Source: Reclinomonas americana ATCC 50394
Taxonomy: Eukaryota; Jakobida; Jakobea; Jakobida
Length of the DNA: 21,411 nt
Reading direction: 5' to 3'
Assembly (NCBI GenBank): GCA_048213135.1
Contig: PS015119.1
Location: 18,343 to 39,753, forward strand
Part shown: positions 1 to 13,719 of the stretch, one piece after another
Position numbering within the stretch: position 1 is the stretch's first letter
Layout of the letters: every line of letters starts with the position of its first letter
Translations under genes and position numbers: made by a program
Notes under the pieces: model-generated
Told to the model about the DNA's origin: nothing
Database searches by the model: none
The model's input: the letters and a program-made list of their open reading frames with translations, nothing else

Positions 1-1
1 T

Positions 2-767
2 GTAGAGCTGCTGGAGATGTGCGTGAAGAACGACAAGAACCTGGCGCTGGAGATCAAGCGGCGCTCGGAGGCCGACAAGGTGCTGCAGGCGTTTTTCGAG
101 AACAGTCTGAATGACACGCGCGAGGCCATGGAGAAGAAGATGAATGACCGTTTCTCGCACATGCAACTGACGATTGAGGTGCTGGCCAAGCGCACGGCGC
201 AGCTGGAGCAGGACCTCAAGGAGGAGCGTGAGTCGCGCGCGCGTGCCGTCGAGGACACTGGCAATGTGCTGTTGGGGTCAGTCTACATTGCGCTCTTTGC
301 TGCATGTTTTTCCGATGATTGCTGACATCGATGACAGCGAGATCCGCATGCTGCAAACATCACACGAGCAGGAGAAGCAGAACCGCATGGACAAGGAGGC
401 GGCGATTACGAGGAAGCTGACGGAGGATGCGAACCGCCTGGCGGAGCGCATTGAGTCGGAGCACTTGCAGCGCGAGGCGGCGCTGGCACAACTGCGTGAC
501 GATCTTGACAAGAACCAGCGCGTGCGCGACAAGACCGACGAGAAGTTCAAGTCGATTTGCGTCGAGGAGATCGAGACCCTCAAGCAGGGCCTGCGAATCG
601 AGTCGGAGGCCCGCGAGGCCAGCGAGGAGGAGATGGTCCGAACGATGAAGGATGTGAGTCACGCTCCTTGTAGTACGCCTTTCGATGCTGCTGTCCACTC
701 ACTGATTTATTTCTCTGCGCAGGTGATCAACGAGCTGAAGGAGGGCTTGCACATCATCTCCAAGTAA
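2..767 (+). CDS. SF-assemblin / beta-giardin family protein, 3' part
   Basis: This is the C-terminal part of a striated-fibre assemblin, a coiled-coil protein that forms filaments in flagellar roots and basal-body fibres. The exons are 2-276, 338-653 and 723-767 (TAA). The introns are 277-337 (GTCAGT...ACAG, 61 nt) and 654-722 (GTGAGT...GCAG, 69 nt). The frame is already open at the left edge, so the start lies upstream of the window. The whole translation is charged, heptad-rich helix without proline, with runs such as EKKMNDRFSHMQLTIEVLAK, AQLEQDLKEERESRARAVED and ERIESEHLQREAALAQLRDD. It ends in the short tail VINELKEGLHIISK, as is typical of the family's last segment. The family call rests on the coiled-coil layout, the ED/REAAL patterns and this tail. 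Another coiled-coil protein is possible. It lies about 250 bp upstream of, and on the same strand as, the HMG-box gene. Confidence 0.78.
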
Positions 768-1020
768 GGAGCAAGCACGCGAAAGACCGACCACTTCTGT
801 TCATATGCGCGACGAGGAGTCTTGCTCCTCGTCTGGTGCAACCCTACACATTTTTTCCTCCCGGCCATTCTCTCCTCTCTTGTCTCTTTTCTCTTATCCT
901 TTCTGTGCGAGAGTCGCTTCTGTCGAGCGTCGATGTACACCGGTGTACTTTGGTTTCCATTTGTCGACGCGCCCGTCAATTTCACTTGTTTTTTCGTCGT
1001 CGTCTGTAAGCGAGAGAGAA
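768..1020. other. Intergenic region between the SF-assemblin and HMG-box genes
   Basis: This stretch holds no gene I can support. It is pyrimidine-rich on the plus strand (about 845-900). It contains a perfect 14-bp palindrome, GTACACCGGTGTAC, at 935-948, and a purine run just before the ATG at 1021. It probably carries the 3' UTR of the upstream gene and the promoter of the HMG gene. No clear AATAAA or TATA box is visible. Confidence 0.5.
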
Positions 1021-3964
1021 ATGTCTTCCAAGCGCGTCATGGTGTCTCAAGAAAAGGTGCTCTCTCTCTCTCTCTTTCTCTCTCGTTCTNNNNNNNNNNN
1101 NNNNNNNNNNNNNNNNNNNNNNNNNNNNNNNNNNNNNNNNNNNNNNNNNNNNNNNNNNNNNNNNNNNNNNNNNNNNNNNNNNNNNNNNNNNNNNNNNNNN
1201 NNNNNNNNNNNNNNNNNNNNNNNNNNNNNNNNNNNNNNNNNNNNNNNNNNNNNNNNNNNNNNNNNNNNNNNNNNNNNNNNNNNNNNNNNNNNNNNNNNNN
1301 NNNNNNNNNNNNNNNNNNNNNNNNNNNNNNNNNNNNNNNNNNNNNNNNNNNNNNNNNNNNNNNNNNNNNNNNNNNNNNNNNNNNNNNNNNNNNNNNNNNN
1401 NNNNNNNNNNNNNNNNNNNNNNNNNNNNNNNNNNNNNNNNNNNNNNNNNNNNNNNNNNNNNNNNNNNNNNNNNNNNNNNNNNNNNNNNNNNNNNNNNNNN
1501 NNNNNNNNNNNNNNNNNNNNNNNNNNNNNNNNNNNNNNNNNNNNNNNNNNNNNNNNNNNNNNNNNNNNNNNNNNNNNNNNNNNNNNNNNNNNNNNNNNNN
1601 NNNNNNNNNNNNNNNNNNNNNNNNNNNNNNNNNNNNNNNNNNNNNNNNNNNNNNNNNNNNNNNNNNNNNNNNNNNNNNNNNNNNNNNNNNNNNNNNNNNN
1701 NNNNNNNNNNNNNNNNNNNNNNNNNNNNNNNNNNNNNNNNNNNNNNNNNNNNNNNNNNNNNNNNNNNNNNNNNNNNNNNNNNNNNNNNNNNNNNNNNNNN
1801 NNNNNNNNNNNNNNNNNNNNNNNNNNNNNNNNNNNNNNNNNNNNNNNNNNNNNNNNNNNNNNNNNNNNNNNNNNNNNNNNNNNNNNNNNNNNNNNNNNNN
1901 NNNNNNNNNNNNNNNNNNNNNNNNNNNNNNNNNNNNNNNNNNNNNNNNNNNNNNNNNNNNNNNNNNNNNNNNNNNNNNNNNNNNNNNNNNNNNNNNNNNN
2001 NNNNAGTCACAATGTGCAGTCGACTCACTCACACGCTGTGAAGGCACGAGCTGCTCTGCTGGCACACCACCCCTTTGCTCTGTGTGGTGCCGACCTCGCC
2101 GACTCTGCACACACTCTGTGCGCGGTGATTGACCGCCCAGAGAGTGCCTCTCGCATCACCAGTGAAGAGGAGCTTGTCGACGCCGTGGTCTCGGCCGGAA
2201 GCATGGTCGGTCAAAGTCACGACCCCAATTGAAGCTGCATGTCGTTCCGATCGTTCGACTGACCGTGTGTAATATTATCGAACATGTGTGTGTCTAGCAA
2301 CTGCGCGATGCGCTGTCGGTGGTGGATGTGCAGCAGCTGGCGAGCAAGATGGGCGTCAAGGTGCCGCCGGTGGTGACCAACCCGCGCGCTCATCAGCGAG
2401 TGGTGAAACAGGTGTGTACGGAAGCGGTGTCTTGTTCGGATTTGAGAACGAGAGAAACTGACTCTTGTTTTGTTGGTGCAGCTCATGCAGCGGTGGACGG
2501 AAGAGGTGGAGGTCGACGACGAGGAGCAGGGTGGCGGGTCGAAGCGCCGACGCGCCAAGAGCTCCTTCAATGTGTTTGTCAGCGACCAGATGCTGGCCAT
2601 GGCGAATCCGCAACCGGACGATGTGGAGAATGTGAAGTGCGTGGAGTTGCCTGTGTGTTATCCATGGTGTTGCTGCTCCTCAATCAGGTGATCTTCTACG
2701 TGCAGTGCGTCCGCCCTCAACATGAGGGACAGGATGAAGGAGATCGGTTTGTATGCATGCATGATGCGTTGTGTGCAGTCAACAGCTGTCCCGTGCTAAC
2801 TTTTCTGCCAGCGCGTCGCTGGCGCACCGTGACGCTGGAGGAGCGTGCCGAGTATCGAGATCGAGCAGCGCGTGAGCGTCAACAGCCTTCCTCGTTCTCT
2901 TCCTCCAAAAAGGCAAAGAGCGAACCGGAGGCACCAGCCGTAAGCACCACCGCGGCTGCTGCGACTGCAGCGGAATCCGCTCCAGCTTTCACTCCCAAGA
3001 AACCCAAGACCGCCTACGCCTGTTACACCAGTGCCGAGCGCAGCCGGTGAGCACCCTACCGACTATTGGCTCGGCATACTTCCTTCCTGCCTCTCTCACT
3101 GCATGCTGCACCAGTGTCGTCGCCGAGAATCCACAATTTGTCGGTCAGCCCAAGGAGATTACTCGTCTCCTATGTTGCGTCGCAACTTGAAGACCACGGT
3201 CACCCTTCCCACACAAACTCACCTTCCCCGCTCGCAGCCGAAAAGTGGGCGACAGCCACTGCCGAAGTGAAGGCCACGTACGAGGCCATGGCCACGGCCG
3301 ACCGTGAGCGGTACCAACGAGAGCTGACCACGGGAGAAGTTGAAGGTCTGGCACCCATTGTTGACATCGTGACATTTTCACGCCGCTCACATCGAGAACA
3401 GCACCGCGGGGCGGCAAGGCACCGTCAGGAGGGAAACGCGCACCCAAGAAAGCAGCCGACAATGGCGACAGTGGTGCTGCGCCGGCCGCGGTCGAAGAGG
3501 ACGGACGCAAGGCACGCTCGGCGTTTGCCATTTTCTCCGCCGCCAAGCGCATGGAGTTGCGTTGCATCCCAGCACCCACCCCAACAGTGATACACGCCGT
3601 TACTGACGAAACTCACAGGAATCCCAACATTCGCCTGACGGAGATTTGTTGCGTTCCCTCCACCGTCTTCCACCCCCCAGTCTCTCCTCCCCACTGACCA
3701 TCGCACACAGCGGCACTCTGGCGCGACACATCCGAGGCCAATCGCGCTCCCTTCCAGGAGGTGGCGGAACGCGAGAAGGCAGCACTGCAGGCCTCCAGTG
3801 TGCCGCTGACTGCTCTCAGTGCCACACCCGCGCCACCTCTGCCAACAATCGGCGCCGACATGCTGGCGAATCTGCCGCCGCTGCTGTCGACCGACATGGC
3901 ATCGCTGCCGCCGCTGCTGGCGACCGACATGGCGTTGCTGCCACCTCTGCCCCTGCTGCCGTGA
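1021..3964 (+). CDS. Protein with three HMG boxes (DNA/chromatin-binding), middle lost in gap
   Basis: HMG boxes are L-shaped three-helix domains that bind and bend DNA. The likely first exon is 1021-1056 (MSSKRVMVSQEK, donor GTGCTC). A tentative exon follows the gap at about 2140-2205. Firm exons are 2298-2411, 2482-2636, 2706-2746, 2812-3046, 3115-3173, 3238-3345, 3402-3555, 3619-3647 and 3711-3964 (TGA). They sum to 1149 nt in one frame. Box 1 starts after a basic KRRR (near 2548) with AKSSFNVFVSDQM and ends WRTVTLEERAEYRDRAARE. Box 2 starts PKTAYACYTSAERSR and ends SEKWATATAEVKATYEAMA. Box 3 starts RKARSAFAIFSAAKRME and ends LWRDTSEANRAPFQEVAERE. Each keeps the aromatic first helix and the W...(E)...Y/F core. 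Ala/Lys-rich linkers separate the boxes. The C-terminus is an 11-residue Leu/Pro repeat. Three introns use GTTGCG donors. It is convergent with NSUN5, 76 bp away. I do not assign an orthologue. Confidence 0.85.
1090..2004. other. Assembly gap (915 N)
   Basis: Undetermined bases. The gap begins directly after a CT dinucleotide run (about 1062-1089), so a simple repeat probably stopped the assembly. It hides one or more exons of the HMG-box gene. Confidence 0.99.
3872..3961 (+). repeat. 33-bp tandem repeat encoding a Leu/Pro-rich C-terminal tail
   Basis: Two full 33-bp units (3872-3904 and 3905-3937) and a partial third (to 3961) encode LPPLLSTDMAS, LPPLLATDMAL and LPPLPLLP. They are the last residues of the HMG-box protein, just before TGA. 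The repeat stays in frame. The LPPLL pattern is amphipathic and could be a protein-docking motif, but that is inference. Confidence 0.85.
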
Positions 3965-4040
3965 TGCAAGAACACAAGCACACCCACACACATTCACGTC
4001 TATTTCGTCTCCGTATTCTCTCTACGTGTCTCTGTTGCGA

Positions 4041-8240
<4,200 letters not shown>

Positions 8241-8411
8241 CACACTGACAAACACACACTGACACAAAAGAGAAGAAGAGAACAAAGACACACACACACA
8301 CACACACACAGAAGAGGAAGAGAGCAATAAGACACAGACAGCACTCTCTCTCTCTCACACACACACACAGACACACACACACACACACTCACACAGACAC
8401 ACACACTCACA

Positions 8412-8465
<54 letters not shown>

Positions 8466-8550
8466 CTTTCCAATCGTTCATTGTAATCGACTGAAATGCG
8501 TCTGTTGATTTTCTTCTTCTTTGTTTGTGTTTTGTTTGTTTGTTTTTCTT
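8241..8550. promoter_or_regulatory. Shared divergent promoter region of NSUN5 and the coiled-coil gene
   Basis: The 310 bp between the two start codons must hold the promoters and 5' UTRs of both genes. Most of it is a broken (CA)n tract (about 8284-8462). A T-rich stretch with TTTG repeats (about 8507-8550) precedes the ATG at 8551. No TATA box is evident. That it works as a bidirectional promoter is inferred from head-to-head gene order. Confidence 0.55.
8284..8462. repeat. (CA)n microsatellite, interrupted
   Basis: The CA dinucleotide runs are at 8288-8310 and about 8357-8462, separated by GA-rich interruptions and CTCTCT. Alternating purine-pyrimidine tracts of this length can form Z-DNA. 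The repeat occupies the interval between two divergent start codons. Confidence 0.95.
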
Positions 8551-8793
8551 ATGGCTGATGATAGCAATGGAGATGCTTCGTTGTCGTTTGAGAATGAGCT
8601 GATGGCGATTCAGATGCGGTTGGCGGGCGCGGAGCAGAGGTTGGGCGAGAAGGTGTGTGTGTGTGAGAGTGAGAGAGAGTGTGTGTGTGAGGGAGAGTGT
8701 GTGAGGGAGTGTGTGCGTGTGAAAGAGAAAGAGAGAGCATTGTGTGAGGGAGAGAGATCGACTTGTGATTGTTGATTTCGCGATGTGTGTGTG

Positions 8794-8830
<37 letters not shown>

Positions 8831-11800
8831 GAGTGTGTGTGTGTGTGAGGAAGTGTGAGAGAGAGAGAGAGCTTTGTGTGAGGGAGACATCGACTTGTGA
8901 TTGTTGATTTCGCGATGTGTGTGTGTGTGAGAGAGAGAGAGAGTATGTGCGATGTTGGACTGCGTTGTGTGTGAGAGATCGTTCTGTGATGAGCAGTTGT
9001 GCACTCTCACCGTCTCTGCTTGTCCCTCTTCCTCTCTCTTTCTCTCTCGCCTCTCTTGCGTTTGTGAGCAACGTGCGATCGTTGGTTGTTTTGTGTGGCG
9101 TGGAGACTTGATAGTGAGAAACGCAGTCGTTCTTGGCCATGTGTACGTGTCTGAGCGAGTGTGATCGCTCAGCGTTGGTGTGCATCGGTGTCGATCGTCG
9201 CTTTTCTCGTCTCTCTTTATCTCTCAAACACATTCACAAACCGTCATCTCTCAGCGCCCTTCTCTCCCTCTCTTGGTTCACACACTCGCACGATTGCTCG
9301 CACAGTCACGGTTCGCTGGTGCGTGTTTCTCAGCACGTAGGCGATGGCTGCTTGCTTACCGTTGTTCTTTCGTCGCCGGTCTTCTCTTCCTCCTCACTCC
9401 ACGTGTGTGTGTATTTCTCAGCTCGATGGCGATGGCAGATCGCTCATCGTTGTGTTCTTCGTGCCCTCTCTGTGACATGCTTGCACTATCACTCGCAGTC
9501 GCGGTTTCTGTGTGTGTGTGTGTTCCTCAGCACGTAGGCGATGGGTGCTCGCATGCCGTTGTTCTTTCGTCGACCCCCTCCTCTCCTTACGGGTGTGTAT
9601 TCCCCAGCTCGCTGGTGATGGCAGATCGCTTCTCGTTGTCTTTCATCGCCATTCCATCTCTCCTCATGCACACACATACGTGCACCCTTTTCTTGCACAA
9701 CTGCGGTGCTCATGTGTTCCGTAGCGAATTGGCGATGTGGTCGCTTGCCGTTCTCGTTTCTCGATGCCGATCGCTTTTCTCTGTCTCACGAACGCAGTGT
9801 ACCTGTCGTTCTCGTTCTCTCGTCTCTCTCCCATGTGTACGCACCCCACATTTCGTTAGGGATGCCATTTTATCGCCTTTCTTTCGTCTTCTGTTGATGA
9901 CAATCATCGATCACGCATCTCCATACCGCACACTGTCGCATGCACTTCTCCCTTGCATGGCTCACTTGTACGATCCTACCCTCTTTTGTCATTGCTGTTG
10001 CTCTCCCCCTTCACCCTTTCACCCTCCCTCTTCTCTCCCCAGGACAACATCATTGAACAACTACGAGCCTACTGCGTCAGCCTGCAAGAACAACTGGAAG
10101 ACGTCAAGGACGACCTGCGCACGACTGAGGAGAAGTGTGCGGTTCGTTATCCCCCATCCCCCTTCCACCCTTCCCCCCTCCCTTCCCCCGTCATCCCCAC
10201 CCTTCTCCCACCCGTAGGTGGAGGTCTACGTGGTCAAGGAGGAGAAAGAGTCGGAGGTGCTGGAGAAGGAGGTGACGATCCGCTCACTGCAAATCGAGGT
10301 TGAGCGGCAGAGCAACGAGGTGGCGCTGTACCGGCAGTACGAGCTGGAGAACATCAAGCTGCGCAAGTCGGTGGTGGAGCTGCAGGAGCGACTGTTGCGA
10401 GTGGAGCGGGAGTCGACGCACCGGGAACGCGACCTGAAGGAGGACATTGCGAGATATCGCTCGATGCTCGACGAGGAGTTCCGCTCGCAGCTCGCCTCCA
10501 GCGAGGCGCGCTTTCGACAAATGGCATTCGACGATCTCGACGAGGAGGCCAGGAAGGCTCTCACCGAGAATCGCAAGCTACACAAGGCGCTGTCGGAGCA
10601 GAGCGATCAGGTGGAGTTGATTCTCGAGCGCGCACGCCATCTGGAGGCCGAGAAACGGAAACTTGTGCGTTTTTCATTCATTCTCGCAAGATTCATGTTG
10701 CCTTTGATGATGATGATGATGATGGTGCTGATTATTGGAATGGCGCAAAAAGACGGTGGACGTGTCGGTGAGCCACGAGGCGGAGGATTTGCGCTCGCGG
10801 GAAATGAGTATTCTGCGCAAGCGGCTGTACGAGACGCAGACGAGAGCGACGCAGCTCGAGGATGCGTTGCGCACGAGAGAGGTGGAGCAGGCGTCGATGC
10901 AGCTGTTGTACTCGGAGTTTGAAGTTGCGTCTGCGTGGCGGAGGGAGCGCGATGTCATGACCGGTCCTCACATGCTGCATGCAGCGGCTGCGTGGGGAGT
11001 TGGAGGAGACCAAGAAGAAATACGAAGCCGCCAAGCTGGAGGCTGAAAGGTGGCGCGCCAAAGCAATGCATGGCGCCAGCAGTGAGCCCGAGTCGTCGGT
11101 GCGTGCTGATTTCCGTGCTAGTTGCATTTCACGAGATACAGAAAAAAGAAGTCTCACTTGTCGCGCATACAGTTTCTCTCTCGCCTTCCGCCACGAGTTG
11201 CGCGTCGTTTTTTGCCCCGTATTGTGGTCCTCACTCGTGGCCGTTACTCACAACTCCCCTTTCCATTCTTCTCCCCCACCTCCCGCACGCACAGTTCCGC
11301 GCCGATCGAGGTTTGTCTGCTTTGGCGCACGCATTTTTTATATATTGAGTGCGTGTTTCCGATATCGGCGGTGAAAAAATTCTCACAATACACAACACCA
11401 CCACCGACGGCAGACGACGAGGCAGCAATTGACGAGACGCATGCCAGGAGGATAGGCGACAGCGAGGAGGACACCAGGCGCATCTGGAACGCGCAGCTGT
11501 CGGGTGATTCCACCCTGGGCGATCGTCCTGTTTCACTCTTCTCCAGCGAGGCCTCTTCGCCCACGCAGCAGCTGCCGCAACCCCTTTCGGCGTCTGGCTC
11601 CGAGGGGCAACAGCAACGCACGCGCGCTGCACCGCCTCCCTCGCCGCACCTCTACCCGGGTGGACCGCTGCGCTCGGAGGCCGAGCGCGTGGAGAAGGAT
11701 CGCGCACTGAGCGTGCTGAACAAGGCCTCGGTGCGCGTGGTGGCCAAACCGGCCAGGCGCGCCGATGCAGCAGCAGCACTGGCGGCCAACGGACTCGGTG

Positions 11801-11838
11801 TACAGGGACGCGCACCGGTTCGTTACGTTGTACCGTGA
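8551..11838 (+). CDS. Coiled-coil protein, possibly ciliary/basal-body (BBOF1/CFAP157-like)
   Basis: The exons are 8551-8652, 10043-10141, 10218-10664, 10753-10923, 10985-11098, 11295-11310 and 11414-11838 (TGA). They sum to 1374 nt, or 457 residues. The start is the first ATG after a T-rich leader (MADDSNGDASLSFENELMAI). Residues about 12-300 are continuous heptad coiled coil. Segments such as FRQMAFDDLDEEARKALTEN and KLHKALSEQSDQVELILERA resemble the core of basal-body and axonemal coiled-coil families (DUF4515/BBOF1 or CFAP157); this is from memory and weak. Residues from about 312 are disordered and rich in Ser, Pro and Gln. The sixth exon is only 16 nt but is needed to keep phase. Intron 1 (8653-10042) is 1390 nt and repeat-filled; the others are 61-196 nt. 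An alternative end is possible: a donor GTTCGT just before the stop (11820) could splice to 11919-12125. Confidence 0.8.
8750..8925. repeat. 132-bp direct duplication in TG-rich intron sequence
   Basis: The segment CGACTTGTGATTGTTGATTT followed by CGCGATGTGTGTG occurs at 8759 and again at 8891. Both copies are flanked by GTGAGGGAGA and TG runs. The two cores are identical over about 33 bp, so the duplication is probably recent. Confidence 0.9.
9285..9760. repeat. Tandem intronic repeat, period about 190 bp, with acceptor-like sites
   Basis: The motif CAGCACGTAGGCGATGG starts at 9331 and 9528 (offset 197). A related half-unit motif, CAGCTCG.TGG.GATGGCAGA, starts at 9419 and 9605 (offset 186). 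A diverged fifth copy lies near 9715. Each is preceded by TTTCTCAG, TTCCTCAG or TTCCCCAG, which resemble 3' splice sites. The units also share CCGTTGTTCTTTCGTCG. Confidence 0.85.
11295..11310 (+). other. 16-nt microexon of the coiled-coil gene
   Basis: It is bounded by acceptor CGCACGCACAG and donor GTTTGT, and encodes FRADR plus the first base of an Asp codon. The preceding exon ends in phase 0 (11098) and the next starts in phase 1 (11414), so direct joining would shift the frame. Sixteen bases restore it exactly. Confidence 0.75.
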
Positions 11839-12121
11839 CAGTGAAGGGAAGGAAGCACGAGAAAGACGGGTGGGCAAGTGTGTCTGTTTTCAGCACCGAT
11901 TGCCTTTTCAAGTGGCAGGCTCCGCCTGGCTGCTGTGCCCATAGCATCTTTCGCACGGACGATGACCGCCGCACGTCGCCGTGTCGTAGCATGTCCTACA
12001 CACCCGATGCCGCGGCGTCCTCTCAGCAAGGACCGCATCCACGCACGAGATTCCCGCAGGCCGGCGCCTCCTTTCGGGCACGCCATGCGACATTCGTCTT
12101 TCGGCATTACCGGCGCCGCGA
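11839..12121. other. Stretch after the coiled-coil gene; possible alternative last exon
   Basis: No gene is certain here. If the donor GTTCGT at 11820 is used, the acceptor GTGGCAG (exon from 11919) keeps the frame open to TGA at 12123-12125, adding about 68 codons with G/C-rich third positions. The acceptor at 11893 would give a 16-residue tail ending in TAG. Either could be an alternative C-terminus. It may instead be the 3' UTR and the next gene's promoter. Confidence 0.35.
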
Positions 12122-12395
12122 ATGAGCATCGATAGGTCCACGCTCAATGGCTGTGTCCCCCCTCTCTCTCTTCCCACCCACTGACACAGGCGCATGGGTG
12201 GGCGTGTTGCGTTGTGCGTGCACATATATTCATTGGTTCGCACAACAAGAATAGAATATGTGGTGGCGACCGAGTGGCCTAAATTGAATCTTGCGCGACA
12301 CGATCGTGTGCACACGTCAGCAACGGTCGCCAACGACACCTCCCGCAACGCATTTGGCGACAGCAGTGCTCCCACCGGATGCCCACGGCGCGAGG
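12122..12395 (+). other. Putative small exons upstream of the polyGln gene
   Basis: Three segments are bounded by good splice signals: 12122-12135 (ATG AGC ATC GAT AG), 12190-12205 (16 nt) and 12321-12395. The intron 12136-12189 (54 nt) has a strong pyrimidine tract and ends CCACTGACACAG. The intron 12206-12320 starts with T|GTTGCGT, the recurrent donor of this window. The exon ending at 12395 has a GTGAGT donor. Joined, they read MSIDRRMGGR, then QRSPTTPPATHLATAVLPPD and AHGAR. Phase 0 then leads into the frame that runs open through the polyGln ORF. They could be 5' exons of that gene, or spliced 5' UTR. Confidence 0.4.
12264..12332. repeat. Inverted repeat, 9-bp arms with 51-nt loop
   Basis: TGGCGACCG (12264-12272) is the exact reverse complement of CGGTCGCCA (12324-12332). 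Inside the loop is a perfect 12-bp palindrome, ACACGATCGTGT (about 12298-12309). The structure would span the end of the putative intron 12206-12320 and the start of the putative exon at 12321. Confidence 0.6.
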
Positions 12396-12808
12396 GTGAG
12401 TTGGGGTCGCCATGATGTGCTTTAGCCGTTTTCGGCGATCACTGCTGTATCGTGCGCGGATTGTTTTCACTTTATTCTTTTCCTTCCCTCCAGTCGTGTT
12501 CGTATCTCACTTTCCCTTTCGCTGCGCGCGCAGGTTCATTGCCAGCGCAGGTGGAGCCCCGGGGCGCCCGCGATGACGACGAGACACGGCGGTTGTGCAC
12601 AATCAAGGCAAGCAGGTGGCTTTTCAATTGGTCCTTGCCCATTGACGAAAGACGTTTGCCCTTTTTTGCCGCCGTGACCACGAAGCGACACAGAACACAA
12701 ATTGGACGACGGAGCGGAGAGCGCGCGCGCACACTACCTCGAACAAACGACGCGGAGAGAGAGAGGAGAGAACACGCATTCTTCCTGTGCCTTCTCCTGC
12801 CTTCTTCC

Positions 12809-13423
12809 ATGGATCAATCGTCTGCGGCCTTGCTTCGCGGACAGACCCCCACCAGTGGCAACAGCAGCAACAGCAGCAGCATCGCAGCTTGCCTTCAGCA
12901 ACACCACCATCTCAACCCTCTTCTTCACCACCACCACCACCACACTCAGCAGCAGCAGCAGCAGCAACAGCAACAGCAGCAACAGCGGTACTCTGACGGT
13001 CTGCTGATGGCCGGCGTCTCCACCTTTGGCGACTCGATGCACGAGCACGGTGGCCGAGTTCCTGTTTCCGTCGTGTCGCGCACCAGTGGATCGTTTGTGC
13101 TGCCGCTCTCCATGGTCGCCGTCGATGACCCCTTTGGCCAGGCACAGCAGCACCAGCAGCAGCAGCAGCTCTATCAGCAGCAGCAGTTCCAGCTCTTGCG
13201 CCAGCAACAACAACAGCAGCAGCAGCAGCAGCAACGAGCGGCGGTTGGCGACGATTATGATGGTGTTGCGGAGGATCAGCAGCTGGACTTTGATGGCCTC
13301 GTGCACCGACAGCGCCTGCAACAGCAGCAGCAGCAACTCCAACAACAGCAGCGACAGTTTATGGCGACCGCTTCTTCCTCAGATGGGAAAGCAAATTCGT
13401 CGTCGGCGTTTCAACAACATCAT
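12809..13423 (+). CDS. PolyGln/polyHis low-complexity protein, truncated by gap
   Basis: Function unknown. From ATG 12809 (MDQSSAALLRGQTPTSGNSS) the protein has a Ser/Asn patch and a His run near 12924-12944. Gln tracts are encoded by mixed CAG/CAA at about 12948-12986, 13143-13192, 13204-13234 and 13318-13350. The spacers are ordinary sequence (DGLLMAGVSTFGDSMHEHGG; SGSFVLPLSMVAVDDPFGQA; VGDDYDGVAEDQQLDFDGLV). The frame is still open, in another His/Gln patch, where the gap begins. This composition is common in transcriptional regulators and RNA-binding proteins of protists, but no domain is visible. The same frame is open upstream without a stop to about 12452, so translation could begin earlier through the upstream exons. 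I take 12809 as the conservative start. Confidence 0.65.
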
Positions 13424-13719
13424 NNNNNNNNNNNNNNNNNNNNNNNNNNNNNNNNNNNNNNNNNNNNNNNNNNNNNNNNNNNNNNNNNNNNNNNNNNNNN
13501 NNNNNNNNNNNNNNNNNNNNNNNNNNNNNNNNNNNNNNNNNNNNNNNNNNNNNNNNNNNNNNNNNNNNNNNNNNNNNNNNNNNNNNNNNNNNNNNNNNNN
13601 NNNNNNNNNNNNNNNNNNNNNNNNNNNNNNNNNNNNNNNNNNNNNNNNNNNNNNNNNNNNNNNNNNNNNNNNNNNNNNNNNNNNNNNNNNNNNNNNNNNN
13701 NNNNNNNNNNNNNNNNNNN
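13424..13719. other. Assembly gap (296 N)
   Basis: Undetermined bases following a CAA/CAT-rich stretch. The 3' end of the polyGln gene (+) and the 3' part of the membrane-protein gene (-) both run into it, so the two genes converge here. Confidence 0.99.

Larger units (their letters stand above)
8653..10042 (+). other. Intron 1 of the coiled-coil gene (1390 nt)
   Basis: Its donor GTGTGT lies in a TG-rich run and its acceptor is CTCTCCCCAG. Exon 1 ends in phase 0 (...RLGEK) and exon 2 begins DNIIEQLRAY, so the heptads continue. The intron holds TG/GA microsatellite (8653-8950) with a 132-bp duplication, then a tandem repeat with a period of about 190 bp (about 9285-9760), then pyrimidine-rich sequence. 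Its long open frames do not look coding. Confidence 0.85.

Noticed and set aside
805-2232. 475-codon open frame spanning the first gap
   Set aside because: It is open only because N codons are not stops. The two sides need not be in the same frame.
9180-10217. 345-codon plus-strand open frame
   Set aside because: It covers the repeat-filled intron 1 and then overlaps exon 2 of the coiled-coil gene in a different frame. Composition is Cys/Ser/Leu-rich noise.
12260-12335. tRNA-like segment (GACCGAGTGGCC with matching terminal arms)
   Set aside because: No anticodon arm or T-arm with TTCRANNC could be fitted, and arms of 9 bp with this loop do not match tRNA geometry.
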